NCBI RefSeq assembly: GCF_014635705.1
Contig: NZ_BMDI01000002.1
Coordinates: 124,001 to 188,000, forward strand
From: Oxalicibacterium faecigallinarum
GTDB lineage: Bacteria > Pseudomonadota > Gammaproteobacteria > Burkholderiales > Burkholderiaceae_D
Direction: 5' to 3'
Length of the DNA stretch: 64,000 nt
Shown here: one piece after another, positions 1 to 9,020 of the stretch
How positions within the stretch are numbered: the stretch's first letter is position 1
Layout of the letters: each line of letters opens with the position of its first letter
Position numbers and translations under genes: made by a program
The notes under the pieces: model-generated
What the model saw: only the letters and a program-made list of their open reading frames with translations
Told to the model about the DNA's origin: nothing
Databases searched by the model: none

Positions 1-265
1 CCGTCGTTGCAAAGCCAATCACGATTGCAGTCAGTACCAGCGCCTGCGGCAGCGGGTCGCCGTACATGGCAGGATCGACCACACCATCAGTCAGTGTCAG
101 CGGCGGTTTGTCGATCCACAGCCGACCCATGATAAAGATGAACAGATTGACCGCATAGGACATCAGCATGAGTCCGGTCAGTACCTGGAAGCTGCGAGGA
201 CGCAGGATCAGCCAGATGCCCGAGCCGAACAGGATGCCGATGGCGATCGAGATGGTGGCTTCCAT
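1..265 (-). CDS. mrpC: Mrp/Mnh Na+/H+ antiporter subunit C (partial)
   Basis: Subunit C of the Mrp (Mnh/Pha) multisubunit cation/proton antiporter, a NuoK-like small membrane protein of the inner membrane. The 88 visible codons begin MEATISIAIGILFGSG and contain two hydrophobic helices, the RPRSFQVLTGLMLMSYAVNLF segment typical of MrpC, and the conserved DPLPQALVLTAIVIGFA region. The 3' end lies outside the window. The start codon overlaps the stop of the upstream mrpA by one base (TGATG), which points to translational coupling. Subunits D to G would be expected beyond position 1. Confidence 0.93.
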   Translation of the reverse strand, partial: MEATISIAIGILFGSGIWLILRPRSFQVLTGLMLMSYAVNLFIFIMGRLWIDKPPLTLTDGVVDPAMYGDPLPQALVLTAIVIGFATT

Positions 266-3195
266 CAGGCGCTCCCTTTTTTAGGTAAAACAACAGTATC
301 CGGTGTACTGCCTTGCGGACGGCGCGAGCGCAGGCTTTGGTGCGCCAGTGCAATCAGGATCAGCATGGTGGAGCCGACGACGACCATGAATACGCCAAGG
401 TCGAACGTGAATGCGCTCGGTGCATGCATTTCGCCGATGATCGGCAGGGTCAGATGCGCGGTGTGGCTGGTCAGGAACGGGAAGCCCAGTGCCATCGCAC
501 CGGCACCGGTCGCGCAGGCGATCAGCAGACCCCATGATATCCAGCGCAGCGGTCGCAACGAAATATGTGTTTCAACCCAGTGCGTACCGGAGATCATGTA
601 TTGCACGATGATGGCAACCGAGAAAATCAGGCCTGCCACAAAACCACCGCCCGGCAGGTTGTGACCCCGCATGAAGAAGTAGATCACCACCACTGCCATC
701 AAAGGCAGCAGGAAGCGCAGGTAAATGCTCGGGATATGCAGATAGCCTTTTTCGACCTGTTCGGTCTGGGTCTGACGGACAGCCGGATCGATATCGTTGA
801 CTTGCTGTTCCGGAATGGTGATGCTTTCCTGCGCCGGGCGGAAGCGACGGAGCAGTGCATAGACCGTCAGCGCGACAATCGCCAGCACGGTGATTTCACC
901 CATCGTATCGAAGCCACGGAAATCGACCAGCAGCACATTGACGACATTGGTGCCGCCGCCTTCCGGCAAGGCACGTGACAGGAAGTAATCGCCGATGCTG
1001 TCCGGTTGCGGATGCATGAGCACGATATAGCTGATGGCAGCGATCGCCGTGCCACCGATCACGGCCAGCACGAAGTCACGTGAACGACGCAACCAGACCG
1101 AACGCGGCACTTGCAGGTCCAGCATCTCCTTTGGTGCAAGACGGCGCGGCAGCCAGCGCAGGCCAAGCAGGATCAGTACGGTGGTGACGGTTTCGACCAT
1201 CAGCTGCGTCAATGCCAGATCCGGTGCCGACATCCAGAGGAAGGTCATGCTGGTCACGACGCCGACACCACCGACCAGAATCAGTGCGGCCAAGCGGTGA
1301 TACTTGGCTTGCCATGCCGCGGTCAGCGCACAGGCACACCCGATCACCCACATCACGGCAAAGAATGGATTGAAGGTATCAATCGTCGGCGATTGCAATG
1401 CCGGCATGGCGCCGGTCAATAACCACGGTACCGCAATCATCGCCAGCATCATGAGGAAGAGCTGCGGCTGCAGACGCTGCGTGCTGAACCAGCGCAACAC
1501 CAGTCCTGTGAAGGAAGTCAGGCGCAGCATGGCTGTTTCATAGGCTTGCGCACCGCTCAGGCGATGCAGTACGGGCGCATCCGTACGTTGCTGCAGCGTA
1601 AAGAATTTGCGCAAGACGATGTAGAAAATCACACCGACGACCAAGGCAACAAAACTCATTGCCAGCGGCATGTTGAAACCATGCCAGAGCGCCAGACTGT
1701 ATTCGGGTGTCTGCGCACCCATGACGGAATGCACGGCGCTGTGCAGATACGGGCCGACGCTTAATCCGGGAATGATGCCGACCACCAGACAGAGCAGCAC
1801 CAGCAGCTCGACCGGCAGGCGCATCCAGTGCGGCGGCTCATGTGGTTCATGCGGCAGATCGCTTGGCATCTTGCCGAAGAAGACGCTGATGAAGCGCAGC
1901 GAGTAAGCCACGCTGAAAATGCCCATCGCGACCGCGGCGATCGACATCCACCAGTTATCGTTACCACCGACCAGGAGGGTTTCGGCAAAGAACATTTCCT
2001 TGGACAGGAAGCCGTTCAAGAGCGGTACACCTGCCATCGAGGCGCTGGCGACAATCGCCAGGGTGGCCGTGATCGGCAAAGCCTTGCGCAAGCCGCGCAG
2101 GACGCGCATGTCGCGGGTGCCGGTTTCGTGATCGATGATGCCGGCCGCCATGAACAGCGAGGCCTTGAAGATCGCGTGATTCAGCGTATGGAAGATCGCA
2201 GCAACCACCCCGAGCGGCGAACCGATGCCGAGCAGGGTTGTGATCAGGCCCAGATGGCTGATGGTCGAATAGGCGAGCAAACCTTTGAGGTCATGCTGGA
2301 AGATCGCGATGAAGGAGCCGATCAGCAGCGTACACACGCCGGCACCCGCAACGATCCATGTCCATTCTTCCGTACCGGCCAGCGCCGGCCACAAACGCAT
2401 CAGCAGGAAGATGCCGGCCTTGACCATGGTGGCCGAGTGCAGATACGACGACACCGGCGTCGGGGCCGCCATGGCGTGCGGCAGCCAGAAATGGAAAGGG
2501 AATTGTGCGCTCTTGGTCAGGGCGCCAAGTGCGATCAGGATCAGTGCGGTCAGGTACAGCGGATGGGCACGGATCAGATCGCCGGCTGCCATCACGGTTT
2601 CGAGATCGTAGCTGCCGACGATGTGCCCCAATACGAGCACACCGCACATCAGACACAGTCCGCCGGTTGCCGTCACGGTAAACGCCATACGTGCGCCACG
2701 GCGGGCATCGATACGGTGATGCCAGTAACCAATCAGCAGGAAGGAGGTGATACTGGTCAGTTCCCAGAAAATCACCAGTTGAATCAGATTGCCCGACAGC
2801 ACCACGCCCAGCATCGCGCCCATGAAGGCCAGCAGGAAGGCAAAGAAGCGTGGCACCGGATCCTCGGCCGACATGTAGTAACGCGCATACAGCACGACCA
2901 TCAGACCGACCCCGGTGATCAGCATCACGAACAGCCACGCCAACCCATCCATGCGCAAAATGAAGGCCAGGCCATAGGCCGGCATCCATTCGGCGTGGTA
3001 ACGCACCGCTTCGTCCGCGCCGACATACTGATACAGGAAAACGGCGACGGCCAGTCCGTACAGGGCAACGCCGCCGGCCAGAAATGACTCGGCATTGCGC
3101 GCATTCGACGGCATGCAGGCGGCAACCACACTTCCCAAAAAGGGAACCACGATCAGTGAAAGAAGCAGCAGGGATTCGGTGACAGGTATTTGCAT
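265..3195 (-). CDS. mrpA: Mrp Na+/H+ antiporter subunit A fused to subunit B
   Basis: Large membrane subunit of the Mrp antiporter, about 976 residues. The N-terminal two thirds is NuoL/ND5-like (proton-conducting domain with VLLYARYYM, TSITSFLLIGYW, KSAQFPFHFWLPHAMAAPTPVSS and the lysine/histidine-bearing ISHLGLITTLLG helix). From about residue 840 the GYLHIPSIYLRFLLPLMAVV and RGHNLPGGGFVAGL motifs are those of MrpB, so A and B form one polypeptide, as in rhizobial PhaAB. I chose the ATG at 3195 because the protein then begins shortly before the first helix; a TTG at 3249 gives an unlikely 18-residue extension. The complex exports Na+ (or K+) in exchange for protons in pH and salt homeostasis. 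A structured leader precedes it. Confidence 0.93.
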   Translation of the reverse strand: MQIPVTESLLLLSLIVVPFLGSVVAACMPSNARNAESFLAGGVALYGLAVAVFLYQYVGADEAVRYHAEWMPAYGLAFILRMDGLAWLFVMLITGVGLMVVLYARYYMSAEDPVPRFFAFLLAFMGAMLGVVLSGNLIQLVIFWELTSITSFLLIGYWHHRIDARRGARMAFTVTATGGLCLMCGVLVLGHIVGSYDLETVMAAGDLIRAHPLYLTALILIALGALTKSAQFPFHFWLPHAMAAPTPVSSYLHSATMVKAGIFLLMRLWPALAGTEEWTWIVAGAGVCTLLIGSFIAIFQHDLKGLLAYSTISHLGLITTLLGIGSPLGVVAAIFHTLNHAIFKASLFMAAGIIDHETGTRDMRVLRGLRKALPITATLAIVASASMAGVPLLNGFLSKEMFFAETLLVGGNDNWWMSIAAVAMGIFSVAYSLRFISVFFGKMPSDLPHEPHEPPHWMRLPVELLVLLCLVVGIIPGLSVGPYLHSAVHSVMGAQTPEYSLALWHGFNMPLAMSFVALVVGVIFYIVLRKFFTLQQRTDAPVLHRLSGAQAYETAMLRLTSFTGLVLRWFSTQRLQPQLFLMMLAMIAVPWLLTGAMPALQSPTIDTFNPFFAVMWVIGCACALTAAWQAKYHRLAALILVGGVGVVTSMTFLWMSAPDLALTQLMVETVTTVLILLGLRWLPRRLAPKEMLDLQVPRSVWLRRSRDFVLAVIGGTAIAAISYIVLMHPQPDSIGDYFLSRALPEGGGTNVVNVLLVDFRGFDTMGEITVLAIVALTVYALLRRFRPAQESITIPEQQVNDIDPAVRQTQTEQVEKGYLHIPSIYLRFLLPLMAVVVIYFFMRGHNLPGGGFVAGLIFSVAIIVQYMISGTHWVETHISLRPLRWISWGLLIACATGAGAMALGFPFLTSHTAHLTLPIIGEMHAPSAFTFDLGVFMVVVGSTMLILIALAHQSLRSRRPQGSTPDTVVLPKKGSA

Positions 3196-3315
3196 GCGCA
3201 GGAAAACATTCAGGGATAACCGCCATACAGCCACAGCGGCAGATGGCAACCATCGGGTTTTACGAGATTCGGATCAGGGAATGAATTCCACCGAGAGTCA
3301 GCAACGGAGCAAATG

Positions 3316-3380
3316 CCGGGGCGTTAGCTCCAGGTTCCGGACTGTTCCAGTCTGATTGTGTTTGCAGGTCACCCCTTTCC
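3316..3380 (-). ncRNA. Candidate structured leader of mrp operon (possible cation riboswitch)
   Basis: On the minus strand a compact fold is visible in the mrpA leader: GGGG (3372-3375) can pair with CCCC (3318-3321), enclosing a perfect GACTG-GAA-CAGTC hairpin (3340-3352) and purine-rich joins such as GGTGACCTGC and GGAGCTAACG. The segment ends about 120 bases before the mrpA start. Its position before a Na+/H+ antiporter and its small pseudoknot-like form recall the Li+/Na+ riboswitch classes (nhaA-I, DUF1646), but I cannot confirm a match to any consensus from memory. Assignment to a class is inference; the helices are seen directly. Confidence 0.4.
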
Positions 3381-3420
3381 TTAGAAAATCGACATCGTGT
3401 GATGACGTACAAACCAGGTA

Positions 3421-3540
3421 AGGCCGCTTCGGGCGGATAGGAGGCAAGCGAATTGCCTTCTGCCCGATACAACTTATCTGGCGAATCTTGCGCCCCCCTC
3501 TCTGCGGAGCGCTGCCCTGACAGGGGCACTCTCTTCAAAA
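3421..3540 (-). other. Array of hairpins in the long mrp leader
   Basis: Upstream of the candidate riboswitch fold the minus strand holds consecutive perfect or near-perfect stems: TGCCC/GGGCA (3513-3528), GCGCTCC/GGGGCGC (3490-3512), and a CGGGC/GCCCG stem (3430-3466) enclosing AGGCAA/TTGCCT (3442-3458). The last one competes with CCGC/GCGG (3424-3436), so two mutually exclusive helices are possible. No reading frame of protein-like character covers it. The rest of 3196-3967 holds the divergent control region for mrp and the ABC exporter and no gene I can support. Confidence 0.4.
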
Positions 3541-3710
3541 AAGGCGGTGGTATTGTCAGCAAAAGCAGCGCTGCGACAGAACATCAACAGCACACTTCGA
3601 CCTGACGAGACACGCAGCGAATGGCTGCATGAACGAGCGATGGCAGCGCAGGCGCCTTTCCATCGAACAATAACCTCCGCATCATACCAGACTCGGCAAG
3701 ATGCTTATAC

Positions 3711-3747
3711 GTAATTACCTTAAATAAACGCAATTACCTGCAATAAA
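3711..3747. repeat. Tandem 18-bp direct repeat inside an inverted repeat
   Basis: Two copies of G(T/C)AATTACCT(TA/GC)AATAAA, 15 of 18 positions identical, start at 3711 and 3730 with a period of 19. They are flanked by TGCTTAT (3702-3708) and its complement ATAAGCA (3752-3758). The element is AT-rich against its surroundings and sits about 220 bases before the ABC exporter start, so a regulator-binding site is plausible. No regulator is identified. Confidence 0.45.
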
Positions 3748-3967
3748 AGGCATAAGCAAGGCGGGCGCTTGTTTTGCCATTGCATGATCCGGGCGGCTCA
3801 CCAATACGTGAAATGCGCGGATATGCAAAAATTTCGCCTTGTCCGTTTTCCGGATGCTGTACGTCTTCCGTTCTACATGCAGGACTTGTGCCATTGCATA
3901 GGCGTTTTGCCTTTTAGTACGCGAGAAGCGACAAAAATTCCCGAACCGGATCGATTTGGAGAAATGC

Positions 3968-5821
3968 ATGCTGCGCTGGTTTGAAAATCTGCTGTACCCG
4001 TATAAAGAAGAGCGGCCTGCCACCCCGCCGACCGGTTTTGTTGCCTTTGTCTGGGCGTGTACCAAGGGCGCACGTCGCTATATCGTCGCGATGACCTTGC
4101 TGACGGCGCTGACGGGTGCGTTCGAAGCCCTGCTGTTTGCCATGATGGGACGTGTGGTGGACTGGCTGGCGAAAGTCGAGCCGGCGTCGCTGTGGGAGCA
4201 GGAGCGCGGCAGCATTGTGTTGCTCGTTGTATTGATTCTGGGCAGCACGGTGCTGGTGGCGTTGCAGACTTTCTTCAAGCATCAGACGCTGGCGGGTAAC
4301 TTCCCGATGCAATTGCGCTGGAATTTCCATCGCCTGATGCTCAACCAGAGCATGGGTTTCTATCAGGATGAGTTTGCCGGCCGTATCGCGACCAAGGTCA
4401 TGCAGACGGCACTGGCAGTGCGTGATGTCTGCATGATTGCCGGCGACATTCTGGTCTTTGTCCTGATTTACTTCGTGACGATGGCTGTAGTGGTCGGTAG
4501 TTTCGATACGTGGATGCTGGTGCCGTTTCTGGGTTGGGCAGCTGCCTACGGGATTGCCTTGCGTTATTTCATTCCGCGTCTGAGTCGTGTGTCGCGCAAG
4601 CAGGCCGATGCGCGCTCGCTGATGACGGGACGCATCACGGATGCCTATACCAATATCGGTACCGTCAAGCTGTTCTCCCATGCCGGACGCGAGGCGGGTT
4701 ATGTGCGTGGTGCGATGCAGGAATTCATGGTGGCGGTGCATGGACAGATGCGTCTCGTCAGCGGTTTCGAGATCGTCAATCACGCACTGAGCATGTTGCT
4801 GATCCTTGGCACCGCGGGCATGGCATTGTGGTTGTGGAGCCATGGCCAGATTGGTGTGGGCGCCGTGGCGGCTGCGACCGCCATGGCCTTGCGGCTGAAC
4901 GGTATGTCGCACTGGGTGATGTGGGAAATGGCCAGTCTGTTCGAGCAGGTCGGCACCGTGCAGGACGGCATCAATACCTTGTCGCGCGCGCATGCCGTGA
5001 CCGACGCGCCGGATGCAAAACCGATCAAGGTAACGCAGGGCGAACTGACTTTTGAGAACGTGAGCTTTGGCTACGGTGGATCGCGCGATGTGATTGATCA
5101 GTTCAATCTGACGATCCGGCCGGGCGAGAAGGTCGGTCTGGTCGGGCGTTCCGGTGCAGGCAAGTCCACCATCGTCAATCTGCTGCTGCGCTTCTACGAT
5201 ATCGAGCGTGGTCGTGTCCTGATCGATGGACAGGATATTGCGCACGTGACGCAAAATTCGCTGCGTGCCCAGGTCGGGATGGTGACGCAGGATACATCCT
5301 TGTTGCATCGTTCTGTGCGCGACAACATTCTGTACGGTCGCCCTGACGCCAGCGATGCGGACATGCTGTCAGCCGCGCAGCGCGCTGAGGCACACGACTT
5401 CATCCAGACACTGAGCGATGCCAAAGGACGTACCGGATATGACGCGCATGTTGGCGAGCGCGGCGTGAAGCTGTCGGGAGGGCAGCGTCAGCGCATTGCG
5501 ATCGCGCGTGTCATGCTGAAGGATGCGCCGATTCTGTTGCTCGACGAAGCCACCAGTGCACTGGACTCGGAAGCGGAAGTCGCGATTCAGGCCAGCTTGT
5601 ACGATCTGATGGAGGGCAAGACGGTGGTGGCCATTGCGCATCGACTCTCGACGATTGCAGCAATGGATCGACTGATCGTGCTCGATAAGGGCAGGATTGT
5701 GGAAGAAGGCACGCACAGCGAACTGCTGGCGCAAGGCGGGCTCTATGCACGCCTGTGGGCGCACCAGAGTGGCGGTTTTCTGGGAGAAGAGGCCGAAGAA
5801 GAAACGACCTCGATTGGATAA
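3968..5821 (+). CDS. ABC exporter, fused permease and ATPase (MsbA/multidrug type)
   Basis: Half-transporter of 617 residues with an N-terminal six-helix exporter domain (about residues 30-330) and a C-terminal nucleotide-binding domain. The latter shows Walker A GRSGAGKST, Q-loop region VTQDTSLLH, signature LSGGQRQRIAIARVML, Walker B ILLLDEATSALD and switch histidine AIAHRLS. Such proteins work as homodimers or heterodimers in the inner membrane and export lipids or drugs; the substrate cannot be read from the sequence. The ATG at 3968 has GGAGA six bases upstream, whereas the TTG at 3956 lies inside that ribosome-binding site. It appears to be a single-gene unit; the next gene is convergent. 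Confidence 0.93.
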   Translation: MLRWFENLLYPYKEERPATPPTGFVAFVWACTKGARRYIVAMTLLTALTGAFEALLFAMMGRVVDWLAKVEPASLWEQERGSIVLLVVLILGSTVLVALQTFFKHQTLAGNFPMQLRWNFHRLMLNQSMGFYQDEFAGRIATKVMQTALAVRDVCMIAGDILVFVLIYFVTMAVVVGSFDTWMLVPFLGWAAAYGIALRYFIPRLSRVSRKQADARSLMTGRITDAYTNIGTVKLFSHAGREAGYVRGAMQEFMVAVHGQMRLVSGFEIVNHALSMLLILGTAGMALWLWSHGQIGVGAVAAATAMALRLNGMSHWVMWEMASLFEQVGTVQDGINTLSRAHAVTDAPDAKPIKVTQGELTFENVSFGYGGSRDVIDQFNLTIRPGEKVGLVGRSGAGKSTIVNLLLRFYDIERGRVLIDGQDIAHVTQNSLRAQVGMVTQDTSLLHRSVRDNILYGRPDASDADMLSAAQRAEAHDFIQTLSDAKGRTGYDAHVGERGVKLSGGQRQRIAIARVMLKDAPILLLDEATSALDSEAEVAIQASLYDLMEGKTVVAIAHRLSTIAAMDRLIVLDKGRIVEEGTHSELLAQGGLYARLWAHQSGGFLGEEAEEETTSIG

Positions 5822-5826
5822 TGTGT

Positions 5827-5858
5827 CAATGCGTTTCACGTGATCGTGGAGCGCATTG
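5827..5858. terminator. Stem-loop between convergent genes
   Basis: CAATGCG/CGCATTG (5827-5833 with 5852-5858) encloses CACG-TGAT-CGTG (5837-5848), separated by 3-base internal loops TTT and GAG. It fills the 42-base gap between the ABC exporter stop and the convergent MFS gene stop, so it probably acts as a bidirectional terminator or mRNA end-stabiliser. It lacks a run of T, so intrinsic termination is not certain. Confidence 0.45.
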
Positions 5859-5863
5859 TGTGA

Positions 5864-7156
5864 TCACGATTCGACGGGTTTTCTCGCCAGCAGCAAGGCA
5901 ATCAGCGTCAGGAAGGTCGCGCCCGACAAGTAATAGCCCACGTATTGCAAGCCATGATGCGTCGCCAGCCATGTGGCGACATACGGTGCCAGCGAGGCGC
6001 CAAGGATCCCGCCGAGATTGAACGTCAGTGAGACGCCCGTATAACGGATCGCCGTCGGGAACAGTTCGGAGAGCATGGTGCCGAGCGGACCGTAGGTCAT
6101 ACCCATCAGTGCCAGTCCCAGCGACAGGAAAATCGTCACGCCCAGCAGATTGTCTGCCACGAACATCGGTGCAAACAACAGGCCAAACAGGATCATCGCA
6201 ATCGAGACCAGGATCATCGTGATGCGGCGGCCATAACGATCGGCCAGCAATGCCGATGCCGGAATCGTGAGTGCAAAGAAAAATACAGCGAACAGCTGCG
6301 CGATCAGAAAATCATGGCGCGTATAGCCGAGACCGGTCGTGCCCCAGCTCAGCGCGAATACCGTCATCAGATAGAACAGCACGAAGGTCGCGAGCGCAAT
6401 CAGCGTACCCACCACCAGCATGCTGCCATGTTGCGAGAACACCGTGACCAGCGGTACCTTGGCACGCTCTTCGTGATCGATGACTTTCTGGAAGGCCGGC
6501 GTCTCCGTAATTTTCAGACGCACGTACAAGCCAACCAAAACCAGTACGGCGCTGGCAAGGAAAGGGATGCGCCAGCCGTAGCTGAAAAACTGTTCGTTGG
6601 TCATTGTCTCCGTCAGGATCAGGAAAATCGCGCCGGACATGAAGAAACCGATCGGTGCACCCAACTGCGGAAAGCAGCCATACCAGGCAATCTTGCCCGG
6701 TGGCGCATTCTCGGTTGCCAGCAAGACGGCACCACCCCATTCACCGCCAAGACCAAGGCCCTGGCCGAAGCGGCACAAGGCCAGCAGCGCCGGTGCCAGC
6801 CAGCCAATCGCTTCATAAGTCGGCAGCAAGCCAATCGCGACCGTTGATAAGCCCATGGTCAGCAAGGCCGCAACCAGCGTGGCTTTGCGTCCGATACGAT
6901 CACCGTAGTGTCCGAACACGGCGGAGCCGACCGGGCGCGCAAAAAAGGCAATTGCAAACGTCGCCAGCGATTGCAGCATCGCGGCGGTCGGATCGGATGA
7001 AGGGAAAAACAGGTGAGGAAAAACGAGTACCGCCGCCGTCGCGTAAATATAAAAATCGAAAAACTCGATAGTGGTGCCGATCAGACTGGCAAACAGGACG
7101 TTGGCCTTGGAGTTGACTTGCTTGAAGCCGGCGTCTGCGGCATGCGTGGTGCTCAT
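5864..7156 (-). CDS. MFS metabolite:H+ symporter (MHS family)
   Basis: A 430-residue, 12-helix transporter of the major facilitator superfamily. FFDFYIYATAAVLVFPHLFFP after the first helix, the loop 2-3 motif GHYGDRIGRKATL, and the FGQGLGLGGEWGGAVLLATE stretch are characteristic of the metabolite:H+ symporters (ProP, KgtP, ShiA relatives), which import organic acids, osmolytes or aromatic compounds. The substrate is not predictable here. The ATG at 7156 is preferred because an upstream GTG/ATG start would run into lipA; 31 bases separate it from the lipA stop, so it may be read through from the lip operon. Confidence 0.9.
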   Translation of the reverse strand: MSTTHAADAGFKQVNSKANVLFASLIGTTIEFFDFYIYATAAVLVFPHLFFPSSDPTAAMLQSLATFAIAFFARPVGSAVFGHYGDRIGRKATLVAALLTMGLSTVAIGLLPTYEAIGWLAPALLALCRFGQGLGLGGEWGGAVLLATENAPPGKIAWYGCFPQLGAPIGFFMSGAIFLILTETMTNEQFFSYGWRIPFLASAVLVLVGLYVRLKITETPAFQKVIDHEERAKVPLVTVFSQHGSMLVVGTLIALATFVLFYLMTVFALSWGTTGLGYTRHDFLIAQLFAVFFFALTIPASALLADRYGRRITMILVSIAMILFGLLFAPMFVADNLLGVTIFLSLGLALMGMTYGPLGTMLSELFPTAIRYTGVSLTFNLGGILGASLAPYVATWLATHHGLQYVGYYLSGATFLTLIALLLARKPVES

Positions 7157-7187
7157 CTTGCGTGTTCTTTCTTCCCTGAAGCAGGGG

Positions 7188-8195
7188 TTAGGTGGGCTGG
7201 CTGGCGAGACCAATGGTGGCGGTCACGCCATGCGCCTGTTGATCGGCGTGGTAGGAGCTGCGCACCATGGCACCGACGGCTGCATGCGCAAAGCCCATCT
7301 TGTACGCTTCTTCTTCATACATCTTGAAGGTATCCGGATGCACATAGCGACGCACCGGCAGGTGATCTCCGCTCGGCATCAGATACTGGCCGATGGTCAG
7401 CATGTCGACGTTGTGTGCGCGCATGTCGCGCATGACTTGCAGCACCTCTTCATCCGTTTCGCCGAGGCCGACCATGATGCCGGACTTGGTTGGCGTGTTC
7501 GGATGCAGATCCTTGAAGCGCTTGAGCAGGTTCAAGGAGTATTCGTAATCCGAACCAGGACGTGCTTCCTTGTACAGGCGCGGCGCAGTTTCCAGATTGT
7601 GATTCATCACATCCGGTGGCGAGGCATTGAGGATTTCCAGCGCACGATCCATGCGGCCGCGGAAGTCCGGCACCAGAATTTCAATGCGCGTATTCGGTGA
7701 CAGTTCGCGCACGCGGCGAATGCATTCGGCAAAGTGGCCGGCGCCGCCATCGCGCAGATCGTCACGATCGACGGAAGTGATGACGACGTAATTCAGGCGC
7801 AATGCGGCGATTGTCTTGGCCAGATTCTCCGGCTCGTTGACGTCGAGCGGATCAGGACGACCATGACCAACATCACAGAACGGGCAGCGGCGCGTGCATT
7901 TGTCGCCCATGATCATGAAGGTCGCCGTACCTTTCCCGAAGCATTCGCCGATGTTGGGGCAACTGGCTTCTTCACACACGGTCACCAGATTGTTGGCGCG
8001 CAGGATGTCCTTGATTTCGTAGAAGCGGGTCGATGGCGAGCCGGCGCGCACGCGAATCCAGTCCGGCTTGGGCAGACGTTCGGCCTGCACCACCTTGATC
8101 GGAATGCGGATGGTCTTGGCGGCACCTTTCTGCTTTTCGTTCGGATTGTAGGCAGATGCGGGTGTTGTGCTTTGGGCTTGGCTATCGATGCTCAT
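7188..8195 (-). CDS. lipA: Lipoyl synthase
   Basis: Radical-SAM enzyme (335 residues) that inserts two sulfur atoms into protein-bound octanoyl groups to make lipoyl cofactor for pyruvate and 2-oxoglutarate dehydrogenases and the glycine cleavage system. Both iron-sulfur sites are visible: the auxiliary-cluster motif [12 protein letters not shown] and the radical-SAM motif [26 protein letters not shown] and [15 protein letters not shown] are family hallmarks. The start MSIDSQAQ gives the usual N-terminal extension. It lies downstream of lipB (146-base gap) in the standard dac-ybeD-lipB-lipA order. Confidence 0.98.
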   Translation of the reverse strand: MSIDSQAQSTTPASAYNPNEKQKGAAKTIRIPIKVVQAERLPKPDWIRVRAGSPSTRFYEIKDILRANNLVTVCEEASCPNIGECFGKGTATFMIMGDKCTRRCPFCDVGHGRPDPLDVNEPENLAKTIAALRLNYVVITSVDRDDLRDGGAGHFAECIRRVRELSPNTRIEILVPDFRGRMDRALEILNASPPDVMNHNLETAPRLYKEARPGSDYEYSLNLLKRFKDLHPNTPTKSGIMVGLGETDEEVLQVMRDMRAHNVDMLTIGQYLMPSGDHLPVRRYVHPDTFKMYEEEAYKMGFAHAAVGAMVRSSYHADQQAHGVTATIGLASQPT

Positions 8196-8341
8196 TGGGC
8201 TGGTCGCTCCGTTTGTAGTCGCCAGACAAGCACCGGGTCACGGTGCAGGATGACGACAGGCGGCGCCGGCGCGTGGCCTTTGCCGCAATCATGAAAATGT
8301 TCTTTTAATTCGTTGTACTACCGATAAATACAAATGCGAGC

Positions 8342-9001
8342 CTAGGGGAACAGGCTCGCAATCAAAAACTGCGTCAGGGTTTGCTGCACGTCTTGCAGAT
8401 TCGCTTCGATGCCGAGACTGCGCATATCGATGGTTTGCAATCCTTCGTAACCGCACGGATTGATCCACAAAAACGGTTGCAAATCCATTGCGACATTCAG
8501 GGATACCCCGTGATAGGTGCAGCCGTTGCCACGAATCTTCAATCCCAGTGCGGCGATCTTGGCACCCTGTGCCGGTCCGTTGGACAGATAAATGCCCGGC
8601 GCGCCTGACTGGCGTTCACCAGCCAGATTATACGCCGCCAGCGTGTCGATGACCGCCTGCTCGATGCGGTGGACAAGCTCGCGCGCAAAGAGTCGCGCAT
8701 CCGGATGATTGCGACGCAGATCAAGCATTAAGTAGACAACAACTTGTCCGGGGCCGTGATAGGTGACTTCGCCGCCACGGTCGGTCTGAATGACCGGAAT
8801 ATCGTGTGCGTCGAGCACGTGCGACGTATCGGCGGCGAGACCAAGGGTGTATACCGGCGGATGTTCGACGATCCAGATCTCATCGGCTGTGCCGGCATGA
8901 CGCGCATCCGTGAACGCGCGCATGGCAGCAAACGTGATGTCATACGACTCGACGCCACGCTGCCGGATGACAGGCGCGAGACGATCGGCGACGGAGTGCA
9001 T
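8342..9001 (-). CDS. lipB: Octanoyl-[ACP]:protein octanoyltransferase
   Basis: LipB (219 residues) moves octanoate from acyl carrier protein to the target lysine of lipoyl domains, supplying the substrate of LipA. The family signature [15 protein letters not shown] is present, as are the catalytic lysine region [19 protein letters not shown] and the catalytic cysteine in [11 protein letters not shown]. The gene starts 19 bases after the stop of ybeD and is followed by lipA, so it is almost certainly co-transcribed with them. Cytoplasmic. Confidence 0.97.
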   Translation of the reverse strand: MHSVADRLAPVIRQRGVESYDITFAAMRAFTDARHAGTADEIWIVEHPPVYTLGLAADTSHVLDAHDIPVIQTDRGGEVTYHGPGQVVVYLMLDLRRNHPDARLFARELVHRIEQAVIDTLAAYNLAGERQSGAPGIYLSNGPAQGAKIAALGLKIRGNGCTYHGVSLNVAMDLQPFLWINPCGYEGLQTIDMRSLGIEANLQDVQQTLTQFLIASLFP

Positions 9002-9020
9002 GCGCGGGGCCGGATGCTGT

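Noticed and set aside
1828-3087. Plus-strand open frame of 419 codons
   Set aside because: It runs antisense inside mrpA and its product is rich in H, Q, R and D with no recognisable motif, the usual mirror image of a GC-rich gene.
3421-3540. Glycine riboswitch in the mrp leader
   Set aside because: A GAGAG-type start is present, but the conserved glycine-aptamer core and a glycine-cleavage gene are absent.
3711-3747. Two direct repeats considered as a CRISPR remnant or plasmid-type iterons
   Set aside because: Only two copies, no spacers of unique sequence, and no cas or replication gene nearby.
3914-5308. Minus-strand open frame of 464 codons
   Set aside because: It is antisense to the ABC exporter, which has complete ATPase motifs; the product is His/Gln/Arg-rich low-information sequence.
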